Shown: positions 13,706-21,864, numbered from the stretch's first letter. The stretch is 22,341 nt of DNA from an uncultured Clostridia bacterium (GCA_934256595.1 CAKQOW010000039.1:1-22341), one strand, 5' to 3'. The notes: generated by a model from the sequence alone, not told the origin. A program made the numbers and translations.

Positions 13706-14835
13706 ATATCTATTGCAGGATTTACATTGTAGAATTCTTTTAATCTGCTGTATTCATCGGCAGCTTTCTGCTGCAGTTTTTTGTAAGGCACACCCTTTAC
13801 GGCCTTAATCATTATATTCTTGGAGGTATGCTCAAGAGGGGTGAATTCTATCATTGACACCTTGTAGCCCATTTCCTCAAGCTTGAGTCCTCTCAGGGCG
13901 TCGGTGAGAAGCTCTGTGAACTTATCTCTGATTATCCCGTATTTGAGCATCGGCTGATGAAGTTCGTTGTCTATCTGTGAAAACAGCTCATGCTGACAGC
14001 ACGGAACAGAAAGAATAACTTTAGTGTTCCATCTTACGGCATTGATAAGCGCGTAATCCGTAGCTGTATCGCAGGCATGAAGTGTAACCACCATATCAGC
14101 ATTGTCGCCGGTGTAATCTGCAATATCTCCCATCAGGAATGTCAGATCGGTATAGCCCAGCTCATCTGCAGTTCTGCTGCAGAAATCTATCACGTCTTTT
14201 TTGAGGTCAAGTCCCACGATACTGACATTGCGCTCTTTAATTATATGCAGATAGTAGTAAAGCGCAAATGTGAGATAGGATTTACCGCAGCCGAAATCTA
14301 TAATTCTGATAGTCCTGTCTGTGGGAAGAGCAGGGTATACGTCCTCGACTATCTCAAGAAATCTGTTTATCTGACGGAATTTATGATAGTGCTTTGGCTT
14401 GACGGTTCCGTCTCTGTTCATAACTCCCAGCTTCACAAGGAAGTCGCAGGAAGTGCCCTCTGCAATCAGATAGTTTTTGTCTCTGTTGTGGGAAAGCTCC
14501 GCGGCTCTTGCTTCTGTCTTTCTGACTGTTACTCTCGGATTGTCAGCCTTTGATGCCAGCACCTGCACCTCACTTGAAGTCGTGAAGATGTTAAACTGCT
14601 TGAAGTCGTCAAGAAGTGACGCGGCGAAGCTTAATATTTCATCGGCGGGAATGTTAAGGTGTGTAACCTTTTTGTCGTAGCTGTATTCCGCCTGATACTG
14701 ATATTCATTTTTTATAACTACAGGCTTGACAGTCACCTTTGTGTATTCAAGGGATTTTTTGCGTCTGTTTCCTGCAATCATTTTTACAAGTGTTCTGTTT
14801 TCGAATATTTCGCTTAGTGTTTTTTCAAATGTCAT
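13690..14835 (-). CDS. SAM-dependent methyltransferase (Methyltransf_32/METTL25-like)
   Basis: A 381-residue protein. The N-terminal ~110 residues are family-specific. A Rossmann methyltransferase domain begins near 165 with the SAM loop DFGCGKSYLTF (180-190) and the acidic VGLDLKKD (207-214), then LHACDTATD (252-260) and SVPCCQHEL (276-284). The CC-Q-H-E signature is shared with the Methyltransf_32 family that includes eukaryotic METTL25 and RRNAD1, thought to act on RNA or protein; no bacterial substrate is established to my knowledge. ATG 14835 follows GAGGTAAC. It lies 35 bp downstream of the amidase gene on the same strand, with no terminator seen between them. Confidence 0.83.
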   Translation of the reverse strand: MTFEKTLSEIFENRTLVKMIAGNRRKKSLEYTKVTVKPVVIKNEYQYQAEYSYDKKVTHLNIPADEILSFAASLLDDFKQFNIFTTSSEVQVLASKADNPRVTVRKTEARAAELSHNRDKNYLIAEGTSCDFLVKLGVMNRDGTVKPKHYHKFRQINRFLEIVEDVYPALPTDRTIRIIDFGCGKSYLTFALYYYLHIIKERNVSIVGLDLKKDVIDFCSRTADELGYTDLTFLMGDIADYTGDNADMVVTLHACDTATDYALINAVRWNTKVILSVPCCQHELFSQIDNELHQPMLKYGIIRDKFTELLTDALRGLKLEEMGYKVSMIEFTPLEHTSKNIMIKAVKGVPYKKLQQKAADEYSRLKEFYNVNPAIDMLKKD

Positions 14836-14870
14836 CTGTTACCTCGCATATCTAGGATAGTATAAGTATA

Positions 14871-15416
14871 TCACGACGGCTCAACAAATGGAATTCCAAA
14901 ATATTCGGTGACGGAAAGTACGAGGTTTCTGGCTATGAGATTGATATTGCTTGTTATCCAGTTTGCGTCCTCAAGGTTGTCGTGGTAGGCGATTTCCACA
15001 AGTACGGCTGTGGCTCTGGTTCTCCGAAGCTCTGCAAGGGTGGTGTTTGGTATTACGGCTACGAGATTGGGATTCGGATATATATCCTTTAAATTCAGCG
15101 CAATCAGATTTGCTGCTCTCTGTCCCTCGCTGCTTGTCGCATAGTAGTATACGTCAGGACCCTGCAGCATTCCCGCCATATTTTCAGGAGCGGCATTTGA
15201 GTGAAGAGCCAGATGCAGTCCGTAATCTCCGGCGTTTGACTGGGCTATAACCTGTGAAAGCGTATCGTTTGGATTGTTTCTTGTGAAAGTTATGCCGCTT
15301 GCCCGAAGATACGGAACCATAGCGTCGGCAATGAGATTCATATAGTACTCCTCACTGCCTCCTGTTATGTATTCGTTGTATTCCTGAACAGACGGACTTA
15401 AATATATGCTTGGCAT
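14871..15416 (-). CDS. N-acetylmuramoyl-L-alanine amidase (Amidase_3), variant first zinc ligand
   Basis: The 181-residue single-domain amidase has an Amidase_3 pattern: SEEYYMN (E22/E23) for the second ligand, LHLALHSNA (H72) for the third, and LVEIAYHDN (E141) for the catalytic Glu. These enzymes cut the bond between MurNAc and L-Ala in peptidoglycan. The usual first ligand (DPGHGG) is replaced by LSPSVQEYN, with Gln11 where the His would be; this SPS-Q version recurs in a clostridial/phage-like subfamily as I recall it. There is no signal peptide, so export would need lysis, a holin or a non-classical route. ATG 15416 has a GGGAGG site 7 nt upstream. It is divergent from the GH3 gene. Confidence 0.82.
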   Translation of the reverse strand: MPSIYLSPSVQEYNEYITGGSEEYYMNLIADAMVPYLRASGITFTRNNPNDTLSQVIAQSNAGDYGLHLALHSNAAPENMAGMLQGPDVYYYATSSEGQRAANLIALNLKDIYPNPNLVAVIPNTTLAELRRTRATAVLVEIAYHDNLEDANWITSNINLIARNLVLSVTEYFGIPFVEPS

Positions 15417-15505
15417 AATAATTCCTCCCGGTAATTTAGTTTACCTGATATATTATGAAATTTTACAGATTAGGTGAATGAAAAGTGAGTATTTAAATAT
15501 CCTTA

Positions 15506-15535
15506 TTGTAAATACAGCCGGCAATATGTTAAAAT
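15506..15535 (+). promoter_or_regulatory. probable promoter of the GH3-MATE operon
   Basis: TTGTAA (15506-15511), an 18-bp spacer, and TAAAAT (15530-15535). The start is near 15542 and the ribosome site GGAAGGAG is at 15561-15568. On the other strand of the same intergenic region a TTCACC/TAATAT pair with 17-bp spacing could serve the amidase gene. Confidence 0.5.
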
Positions 15536-15577
15536 TTACAGAGGTTATTTCGGAAAGCAACGGAAGGAGCAGTACAT

Positions 15578-17281
15578 ATGGATTTAAATAAACTTACTAC
15601 AGAGCAGATTAACGGCTATTCGGCGGCAGAGGGTGTGAAAGCGCTGGAAACCCTGAGACAGGAGAGCCTTAATCCCTTGCAGATAAATGAAGCTCTTCTT
15701 ATGAAGATTCTTGAGGATAATAAGGATACGGAGATAGGGCGCAAATATGATTTTGCCTCGATTAAATCAATAGATGAATATCAGAAGCGTGTGCCGGTTT
15801 CTATCTATGATGATTACGCAGAATATATTCTCCGTATGGTAAACAATGATGAGGATAATCTCATAACTGCTTATGATATAGATATTTACTGTGAAACCTC
15901 CGGGTCACTGGGAAATCCCAAGATTATTCCTATGACTAGGAATACTATGCAGGTGCACACTTTCTACAATTCCGGCATCTGCAACGGTATTAAAGAGGAA
16001 AGTCTGAAACCTGAATGGAAAAAAGGCCGCGCCATGATGCTTATGGAATGCAAGACGGTGGAGATGAAAAAAGGCAAGAAGTACGGCTCGCTTTCGGCTC
16101 TGTTTATGAGAGAGATGAAGCCGGTGGTTGATAAGATATCCTCCACTCCGTTTGAGGCCATATTCCCCGAAAAAAATACGGATACCCGGTATCTTCAGGC
16201 AAGATTTGCTCTTGCGGAGCCGGGACTTACGCAGATTTCCTGTACTTTCCTCAGCTTTGCGGCAGAGATACTTCGTTACATAGAAAATCACTGGCAGATG
16301 CTCGTGGACGATATTGAGGCAGGAATTATTAACAGTGACATTCAGATGCCGCAGGAGGTAAGGGAGTCCCTTATGAAGAAGATTACTCCTATGCCGGAAC
16401 GCGCGGCAGAGCTTCGCAGCATATTTGAGCAGGGCTTTGATACTCCGTTTGCAACAAGGGTATGGAAAGACCTGCAGATTATAAGCGGGGTGGGTACGGG
16501 TGCCTTTGAAATATATGAACAGAAGATAAAGGAGCGCTATGTTGATGACAGCGTGCAGTTCTATTTTTCGGGATTAAACGCTACGGAAGGGTGCTTCTCC
16601 GTGCCGGTTGCCATGGGCAGCAAGGACAGCGCGCTTCTGCCAAACAGTATGTTTTATGAGTTTCTGCCTATAGATGCGAAAGATGATTTTTCAAAGATAG
16701 TAACTCTGGATAAGCTTGAGGTGGGCAGGGACTACGAAATTATAATGACTAATCTCAACGGTCTTTACCGCTATCGTATGCGCGACTGCATCAGGGTAAT
16801 GGATAAATACAACGAGCTGCCGCTGATATGCTTCCAGTACAGAATAGATCAGGTTGCAGAAATTATAGACGACCATACCACAGAGCAGTCCTTTACCAAG
16901 GCGGCGACAGATACGGCGGAGCAGCTGGGGTTGGATTTAGTAGACTATTCGGTATATCCGGACAGAGACGCTACGCTTCCGAGATACATATATCTGTTTG
17001 AGCTTGGCAAGGCTTCCGCAGAGGTCAAAAAAGAGGAGATACGAAAGACGCTTCACAAAAACCTCGAAAAGTACTCGCCGGATATTGAGAGCTACTTGGA
17101 AAAGGGAATAGGGGGACAGACGGAGCTTGAGATATTGCAGCCGGAAACATATATGTTCTATTATGACCTGATGGTTATGAAGGGAAGAAACCCTGCGCAG
17201 CTCAAGCCGGTGCATATTATAAACAATGAGTTTCACAGACGCTTCTTCTTCAAGCTGACTGAGGAGGGCTGGGGGAAATAA
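15578..17281 (+). CDS. GH3-family acyl-acid-amido synthetase (adenylating)
   Basis: The protein has 567 residues, the usual length for GH3. The three ATP/AMP-binding motifs of the ANL-related GH3 fold are visible: TSGSLGNPK (107-115), YFSGLNATEGCFS (about 328-340), and GLYRYRMRDCIRV (about 395-407). Plant GH3 enzymes adenylate jasmonate, auxin or benzoates and join them to amino acids; bacterial members are largely uncharacterised. The substrate is therefore unknown, but an acyl-adenylate intermediate and amide product are expected. The next start (17283) is 2 nt after this stop, giving tight translational coupling to a MATE::RsbW-like fusion. This suggests the product is exported by, or the enzyme is controlled together with, that transporter. 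Confidence 0.85.
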   Translation: MDLNKLTTEQINGYSAAEGVKALETLRQESLNPLQINEALLMKILEDNKDTEIGRKYDFASIKSIDEYQKRVPVSIYDDYAEYILRMVNNDEDNLITAYDIDIYCETSGSLGNPKIIPMTRNTMQVHTFYNSGICNGIKEESLKPEWKKGRAMMLMECKTVEMKKGKKYGSLSALFMREMKPVVDKISSTPFEAIFPEKNTDTRYLQARFALAEPGLTQISCTFLSFAAEILRYIENHWQMLVDDIEAGIINSDIQMPQEVRESLMKKITPMPERAAELRSIFEQGFDTPFATRVWKDLQIISGVGTGAFEIYEQKIKERYVDDSVQFYFSGLNATEGCFSVPVAMGSKDSALLPNSMFYEFLPIDAKDDFSKIVTLDKLEVGRDYEIIMTNLNGLYRYRMRDCIRVMDKYNELPLICFQYRIDQVAEIIDDHTTEQSFTKAATDTAEQLGLDLVDYSVYPDRDATLPRYIYLFELGKASAEVKKEEIRKTLHKNLEKYSPDIESYLEKGIGGQTELEILQPETYMFYYDLMVMKGRNPAQLKPVHIINNEFHRRFFFKLTEEGWGK

Positions 17282-17282
17282 T

Positions 17283-19019
17283 ATGAACAGCAACCTTATA
17301 GCAAAATCCTTCCGGTCTATGATGTATATGATGATTTTTGCAGGGATAGTTGCAATGTGCGGCTCGGTGATAGACGGAGTTGTAGTCGGCAACTGTCTTG
17401 GAGCGGACAATATGACAGCTTTCGGATATGCTGCGCCGGTATTTATGATTATAGCCTCTGTAGGCGGTATATTTTCAAGCGGCGGCAAGGCTGAATGTGC
17501 AGTTATGACGGGAGAGGGCCGATACGATGAGGCCAGAGAAAACTTTACCCGGGCTATAGTTCTTACGATTGCATCGGGAATAATTATGATGGCAGCGCTG
17601 CTTTCGGCAGCAGAGCCCATTGCGGCGTTTCTGGGCGCTTCGGGAGATTATATCGAGCTTACGGCAGGCTATATCAGAGGCCTTGGTATCGGAGTTATCC
17701 CTATTATGCTGCTGCAGGTGGTGACAGCCTATTACAGCCTTGACGGAGCGGAAATTCTCGGGTTTGTCTGCGCTGTGGTAATGTCAGCTGTCAATATTAC
17801 TCTTGACCTGATTGTAGGGCTTGTGCTTCACGGCAGCCTGTTTGGGATAGGGCTTGCGACTTCTGTCAGCTATCTGCTTGCGCTGATGTCGCTGGGCCTT
17901 TATTTCAGAAAAAAAGACAGACTGTTTCGTTTTGTAAGAATAAAAAAGGGAGCGGCAAAATCGCTTTCAATGATTTATACAGGGCTTCCCAGCGCTGTTA
18001 ACCGTGTGTGCTTCTGCAGTACATCGGTTATTCTCAATCACATGCTTACCGCCGCCGCAGGTGAAATGGCAGTTGCTGCTTTTTCTGTGCAGAATACGGT
18101 GGGAACCTTTGCCGATGCGGTGCTCATGGGAGTTACCTCTACCATTGCGGTGTTCAGCGGCATGTTTTACGGGGAGCGTGACAAAACAGCTCTCAGGGCA
18201 TCCTTTAAAGTTGCTTTCAGGTACGGTATGATTTTAGCCTGCGGCATGGGCCTCGTTATATTCATATTTGCGCCTGCAATTTCTGCGGGTATGCTCAGTG
18301 CCGATGCGGCAACTCTTGAATGTACAGTTGTGAGCCTGAGATTTTATGCTGTTGCGCTTCCGGGAGATATATTCTCACTGCTTCTGATGTATCACTATCT
18401 TTCAACGAGAAAGGTAATGCTCTCAAATGCGGTATGTGTATTCTACAGCTTTGCAACATGGGTTTTAAGCGCATTTGTGCTTGGAAATCTGATGGGGCTT
18501 AACGGCATATGGCTTGGCAAGTTTGCTGCTGGAATTCTGTTCTTTGCTGCGACTATGCCATTTCTTCACAAATACAGAGGCGACGGTATTCTGGATTATA
18601 TTATGGCAACAGAAAAAGACTTTGAGCCGGATAACAGGAGAGTGTGCCAGATATCTGTAGCGGATAATATGGAAGATGTGGCCAAAGCCTGCGATAAGCT
18701 GAGGGACTTTTGTGCGGAGTCGGGCTTTGAGCGCAATAAGGTGTTCAGAATCTGTCTGGCGCTGGAGGAGCTTGCGAGCAATATTGTGCAGCATGGCTAC
18801 AAGGACAGCAGGAAAAACCACTTTATAGATATAAGGCTTGTGTTAAATGATGACAATAGCGGCTGCCTGTCTGTCAGAGATAACGGCAGGAAGTTTAATC
18901 CGCTGGAGTACAAATACAGTGACAGTCAGTACGGAATACGGATTATACGGGGGATTACTGACAGGATTGACTATCACTATGTTGCGTCGATGAACTGTTT
19001 GAATATGTATATTAAGTAG
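17283..19019 (+). CDS. MATE transporter fused to RsbW-like GHKL ATP-binding domain
   Basis: A 578-residue fusion. Residues about 1-440 form a 12-helix MATE transporter. Residues about 445-578 form a HATPase_c_2 (anti-sigma factor/serine kinase) domain with the N box EELASNIVQHGY (about 494-505), G1 box VRDNGRKFNP (about 531-540) and G2 box SQYGIRIIRGITDRIDY (about 547-563). The frame is continuous, with no stop or shift, and the linker near IMATEKDFEPDNRR looks cytoplasmic. RsbW-type domains phosphorylate STAS proteins or bind sigma factors; no STAS, PP2C or sigma gene is adjacent. The gene is coupled to the GH3 synthetase upstream. The ATP-binding domain may gate transport or signal substrate flux; both are inference. 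A long hairpin follows. Confidence 0.85.
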   Translation: MNSNLIAKSFRSMMYMMIFAGIVAMCGSVIDGVVVGNCLGADNMTAFGYAAPVFMIIASVGGIFSSGGKAECAVMTGEGRYDEARENFTRAIVLTIASGIIMMAALLSAAEPIAAFLGASGDYIELTAGYIRGLGIGVIPIMLLQVVTAYYSLDGAEILGFVCAVVMSAVNITLDLIVGLVLHGSLFGIGLATSVSYLLALMSLGLYFRKKDRLFRFVRIKKGAAKSLSMIYTGLPSAVNRVCFCSTSVILNHMLTAAAGEMAVAAFSVQNTVGTFADAVLMGVTSTIAVFSGMFYGERDKTALRASFKVAFRYGMILACGMGLVIFIFAPAISAGMLSADAATLECTVVSLRFYAVALPGDIFSLLLMYHYLSTRKVMLSNAVCVFYSFATWVLSAFVLGNLMGLNGIWLGKFAAGILFFAATMPFLHKYRGDGILDYIMATEKDFEPDNRRVCQISVADNMEDVAKACDKLRDFCAESGFERNKVFRICLALEELASNIVQHGYKDSRKNHFIDIRLVLNDDNSGCLSVRDNGRKFNPLEYKYSDSQYGIRIIRGITDRIDYHYVASMNCLNMYIK

Positions 19020-19051
19020 AGCTGATTATAATTAAACTTCATAATGTAACG

Positions 19052-19110
19052 GTAAAATCCACAGTAAAAGGTGTCATTTTGGCAAATGGCATAACTGCTG
19101 TGGATTTTGC
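19052..19110. terminator. 59-nt long hairpin after the GH3-MATE operon
   Basis: AAAATCCACAG (19054-19064) pairs with CTGTGGATTTT (19098-19108), extended by G-C and a wobble to 13 bp. An inner GTCATTT/AAATGGC stem (19073-19079, 19084-19090) caps it. There is no clean U-tract after it (GCGGTATT), so it may be a terminator or an mRNA-end structure. Confidence 0.5.
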
Positions 19111-19158
19111 GGTATTATACGAATAAAAAAGAGTTTACCATGTCTGAATGATAGGATA

Positions 19159-19216
19159 TTGACAAAAAGCAATCACTGGCATATACTTATGATAGAAAAA
19201 AACAAAAAAGCAATCA
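19159..19216 (+). promoter_or_regulatory. consensus promoter with paired 12-bp direct repeats (candidate TA operator)
   Basis: TTGACA (19159-19164), 17 bp, TATACT (19182-19187). AAAAAGCAATCA occurs twice, at 19164-19175 (inside the spacer) and at 19205-19216 (just past the start), 41 bp apart or about four helical turns. Paired sites on one DNA face over a promoter fit cooperative repression by the HTH antitoxin encoded downstream. Confidence 0.7.
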
Positions 19217-19236
19217 TAAAAGTTGGAGGATGAGAT

Positions 19237-19623
19237 GTGAACGTTACAATAGAAGATGTTGAAATGTATCTTGAAGATGTAAAAGAAGCAATTAATGCCG
19301 GCAGATATAGAATAGCAATGAACGAAAACCGGCAGGATAATCGGGACTTATTCGTGGATTATGTTATCAGTGAGGAACAAAGAAAACAGATACTGCTGAG
19401 CCTTGAGGCCGCCGACTTTTCAGAAATAAGACATAATACCCATAAAGGATATGAGCATGAATTATTATATGTATTTGGGAAAGATGTAAAACTGTTAAAT
19501 AGATTTGGTTCTGAAGAAGAACAGGTATCGCTTTATATTAAGTTTAATAAATTGGAATCATTGTATGTAATCGTGATTTCATTTCATAAGCAAAAATACC
19601 CGTTAAATTATAAATTTAGATAA
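19237..19623 (+). CDS. MqsR-like toxin (probable mRNA interferase) of a toxin-antitoxin pair
   Basis: A 128-residue protein. The order of features resembles MqsR: VKEAINAGRYRIA near the N-terminus (MqsR: VKKLVNAG...), an ISEEQRKQILLSLEAADFSEI helix region, then SLYIKFNK...YVIVISFHKQK as the last strands (MqsR: YLKI...LIVSFK). MqsR has a RelE-like fold and cuts mRNA at GCU. This protein is about 30 residues longer than E. coli MqsR and the similarity is by eye, so the fold is probable but the cleavage specificity unknown. The GTG start at 19237 is 6 nt after GGAGGA; no better ATG exists. The antitoxin gene follows 39 bp later with its own AGGAGG site; toxin-first order is also the mqsRA order. 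Confidence 0.7.
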   Translation: MNVTIEDVEMYLEDVKEAINAGRYRIAMNENRQDNRDLFVDYVISEEQRKQILLSLEAADFSEIRHNTHKGYEHELLYVFGKDVKLLNRFGSEEEQVSLYIKFNKLESLYVIVISFHKQKYPLNYKFR

Positions 19624-19662
19624 ATGTTAGAGAGGGAAGTAAAAAAATAGGAGGACAATAAA

Positions 19663-20664
19663 ATGGTAAAGGAGAAAATGTTTGATTTTTGCACAGAATG
19701 CAGGAAAGAAACATCATATAAACTGCGCAAAAAAACTGTACAGAAAATAATCAGAGATAAACCTTGTGAATTTAAAATCACTGTTGCAATATGTGATGAA
19801 TGCGGGGAGGAAATGGATATTCCGGGGCTTTTAGATGCAAATATAAGAGCTATTGATGAACAATATCGTCATGCAGAAGGTATAGTAAGTACTGACGACA
19901 TTCAGAAAATAATGGCCATATATAATATCGGAAAGGCGCCGTTATCAATAGCGCTGGGCTTTGGAGAAATAACAATTACCAGATATTTATCAGGACAGAT
20001 GCCCTCAAAGGAGTATTCTGATATTATTAAAAAAGCTCTTTCATCACCTGCATATATGATTAAGCTGCTGAATGAGAACGCAGAAAAAATGGGTGAAACC
20101 GCCTATAATAAGGCTATGAAAACAGCTGAAAAAACAGCAGGCCTTTTTTGTGTTTCAGATAAAATGCTGCTGACAATATCCTATGTATTTGAACAGATGA
20201 GAGAAATTACACCTCTGGCACTGCAAAAGATACTGTATTTCATACAGGGGATTTACATGGCACTGTTTGATAAGCCTTTGTATGAGGAGGATTGTATGGC
20301 ATGGACCCATGGACCTGTTTATGAAGATGTGTATAATCTGTTTAAAGATTTTAAGTATAATCCTATAGATGATAACCGGTTTGCAATATTCAAAGACAGA
20401 TTTGAAGAATTGGGCGAGCAGGAAAGAAAGGTTATTGACTTAGTAATCAATACATTTGGAAAATACAGTGGCAAGGCTTTAGAGAGTATAACTCATGAGG
20501 AGCTGCCGTGGAAAAACGCCAGAGAGGGGTATGAGGCATCAGAGCCGGCCAGAGAAATTATCAGTAAAGATGAAATCAGAAATTATTTTACTCATGTAGC
20601 GGACACATATGGTGTTGATACCGAAGAAAAGCTTAACAGTTATATTCAAAGCTATATGCAGTAA
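19663..20664 (+). CDS. MqsA-type zinc-finger/HTH antitoxin fused to a Panacea (SocA/DUF4065) domain
   Basis: A 333-residue three-part protein. Residues 1-60 form an MqsA/YgiT zinc finger with C10-x2-C13 and C44-x2-C47. Residues about 75-130 form an XRE-like HTH (IYNIGKAPLSIALGFGEITI... and SGQMPSKEYSDIIKKAL), as in MqsA. Residues about 165-310 form a Panacea/SocA-like domain with ITPLALQKILYFIQG (182-196) and CMAWTHGPVYEDVYNLF (211-227), the conserved W-x-x-GPV core. MqsA neutralises MqsR and represses its own promoter; Panacea domains serve as the neutralising module in many diverse TA pairs, and SocA is a ClpXP adaptor. This protein thus carries two possible toxin-binding modules. It forms an operon with the upstream MqsR-like gene. 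Confidence 0.85.
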   Translation: MVKEKMFDFCTECRKETSYKLRKKTVQKIIRDKPCEFKITVAICDECGEEMDIPGLLDANIRAIDEQYRHAEGIVSTDDIQKIMAIYNIGKAPLSIALGFGEITITRYLSGQMPSKEYSDIIKKALSSPAYMIKLLNENAEKMGETAYNKAMKTAEKTAGLFCVSDKMLLTISYVFEQMREITPLALQKILYFIQGIYMALFDKPLYEEDCMAWTHGPVYEDVYNLFKDFKYNPIDDNRFAIFKDRFEELGEQERKVIDLVINTFGKYSGKALESITHEELPWKNAREGYEASEPAREIISKDEIRNYFTHVADTYGVDTEEKLNSYIQSYMQ

Positions 20665-20806
20665 TACTTAATCAGCAGACTGGATGCTTAGTGTATATTG
20701 TTTTCTTAAAAGACTGATATTTAAGGGAAAGCGAAACGATAATAGGTTTTAACGGCAAAAAATATAATAAATAAGCAGAAATAGACATAAAATATTGCCG
20801 ATAGCA

Positions 20807-20815
20807 TGATATAAT
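20807..20815 (+). promoter_or_regulatory. extended -10 promoter for the Fic gene
   Basis: TGATATAAT is a perfect TGnTATAAT extended -10 element and needs no strong -35; none is seen at 17 bp. It lies about 40 bp before the TTG start of the Fic gene. Confidence 0.6.
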
Positions 20816-20856
20816 ATATATCAAAAGAATTATATAAGATAAATGGAGAAAAGCGA

Positions 20857-21747
20857 TTGAGATACCTTACAGTTGCCGAGGTGGCAGTAAAATGGAATAT
20901 ATCAGAGCGCAGTGTAAGAAACTACTGTGCCAAGGGACGAGTAGACGGAGCATTTGTTACTGGCAAGACATGGAACATACCTGAAAATGCAAGCAAACCT
21001 GAACGTTCCAACAAACGAAAGACGCAGCCGGTTACATTACTGGATATTATGCAGGAAGAAAAAGCGAGCAAATATTCCGGTGGTATTTATCATAAAACAC
21101 AGATAGAGCTGACCTACAATTCCAATCATATGGAAGGAAGCAGGCTTACTCAGGAACAGACCAGATATATTTTTGAAACCAATACCATAGGGGTAGAAAA
21201 TGAAGTCATCAATGTAGACGATATAATTGAAACCGTAAATCATTTTCGCTGTGTGGACATAGTTATTGATAAGGCAAAATCACGGCTTACGGAGAAGCTT
21301 ATCAAAGAGCTTCATCAGGTTCTAAAAGCAGGTACATGTGATTCCAAAAAAGACTGGTTCAAGGTGGGCGACTACAAGAAAATGCCTAATGAAGTAGGCG
21401 GTATGGAAACTGATCTTCCGGAAGAGGTTGCAGGTAAAATGAAAGCCTTGCTTAGAGAATACAATGCAGGGGAAGAAAAGACTTTTGAGGATATCCTGGA
21501 TTTTCATGTTAAGTTTGAAAGAATTCATCCTTTTCAGGACGGAAACGGTCGTGTAGGCAGGCTGATTATGTTCAAGGAATGCCTGAAACATGGTATTGTA
21601 CCGTTTATTATTGAGGATAACCTGAAAGTGCTTTATTACAGGGGATTAAAGGAGTGGAATAAGGAAAATGGATATCTGACGGATACCTGTCTGGCAGCAC
21701 AGGATAAGTATAAAGAGTATCTTGACTATTTCAGGATTAAATATTAA
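20857..21747 (+). CDS. Fic family protein with N-terminal HTH (probable AMP-transferase, class II)
   Basis: A 296-residue protein. Residues 1-48 are a MerR/excisionase-like HTH (YLTVAEVAVKWNISERSVRNYCAKGRV). The inhibitory helix motif S-x3-E-G occurs as SNHMEG (89-94). The Fic domain carries the full active-site loop HPFQDGNGRVGR (224-235). Fic enzymes usually move AMP from ATP onto a hydroxyl side chain of a target protein; Glu93 would block gamma-phosphate binding and keep the enzyme off, so it is a self-inhibited class II Fic without a separate antitoxin. TTG 20857 is used (GGAG site 20845-20848); no ATG lies nearby. The N-terminal HTH may bind DNA or the gene's own promoter. It stands alone after the MqsRA-Panacea pair, in a more AT-rich accessory region. 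Confidence 0.88.
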   Translation: MRYLTVAEVAVKWNISERSVRNYCAKGRVDGAFVTGKTWNIPENASKPERSNKRKTQPVTLLDIMQEEKASKYSGGIYHKTQIELTYNSNHMEGSRLTQEQTRYIFETNTIGVENEVINVDDIIETVNHFRCVDIVIDKAKSRLTEKLIKELHQVLKAGTCDSKKDWFKVGDYKKMPNEVGGMETDLPEEVAGKMKALLREYNAGEEKTFEDILDFHVKFERIHPFQDGNGRVGRLIMFKECLKHGIVPFIIEDNLKVLYYRGLKEWNKENGYLTDTCLAAQDKYKEYLDYFRIKY

Positions 21748-21756
21748 AGCTTGGAG

Positions 21757-21834
21757 TAAAACGAAAATACGTATTAGATAAGGCAAAAAGATAATAAAAA
21801 TATGTTAAAAACCTCATACTAAAACGAAAATACG
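21757..21834. repeat. two 15-bp direct repeats downstream of the Fic gene
   Basis: TAAAACGAAAATACG occurs exactly at 21757-21771 and again at 21820-21834, 63 bp apart (six helical turns). They lie between the Fic stop and the promoter of the broken phosphatase gene and could be regulator sites; this is inference. Confidence 0.6.
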
Positions 21835-21864
21835 GTTTACACAGCTTTTACAGTTGAGCTATAT

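Noticed and set aside
16937..17620. 227-codon minus-strand frame across the GH3/MATE boundary
   Set aside because: Low-complexity Ile/Ala-rich translation antisense to two strong genes; a codon-bias shadow.
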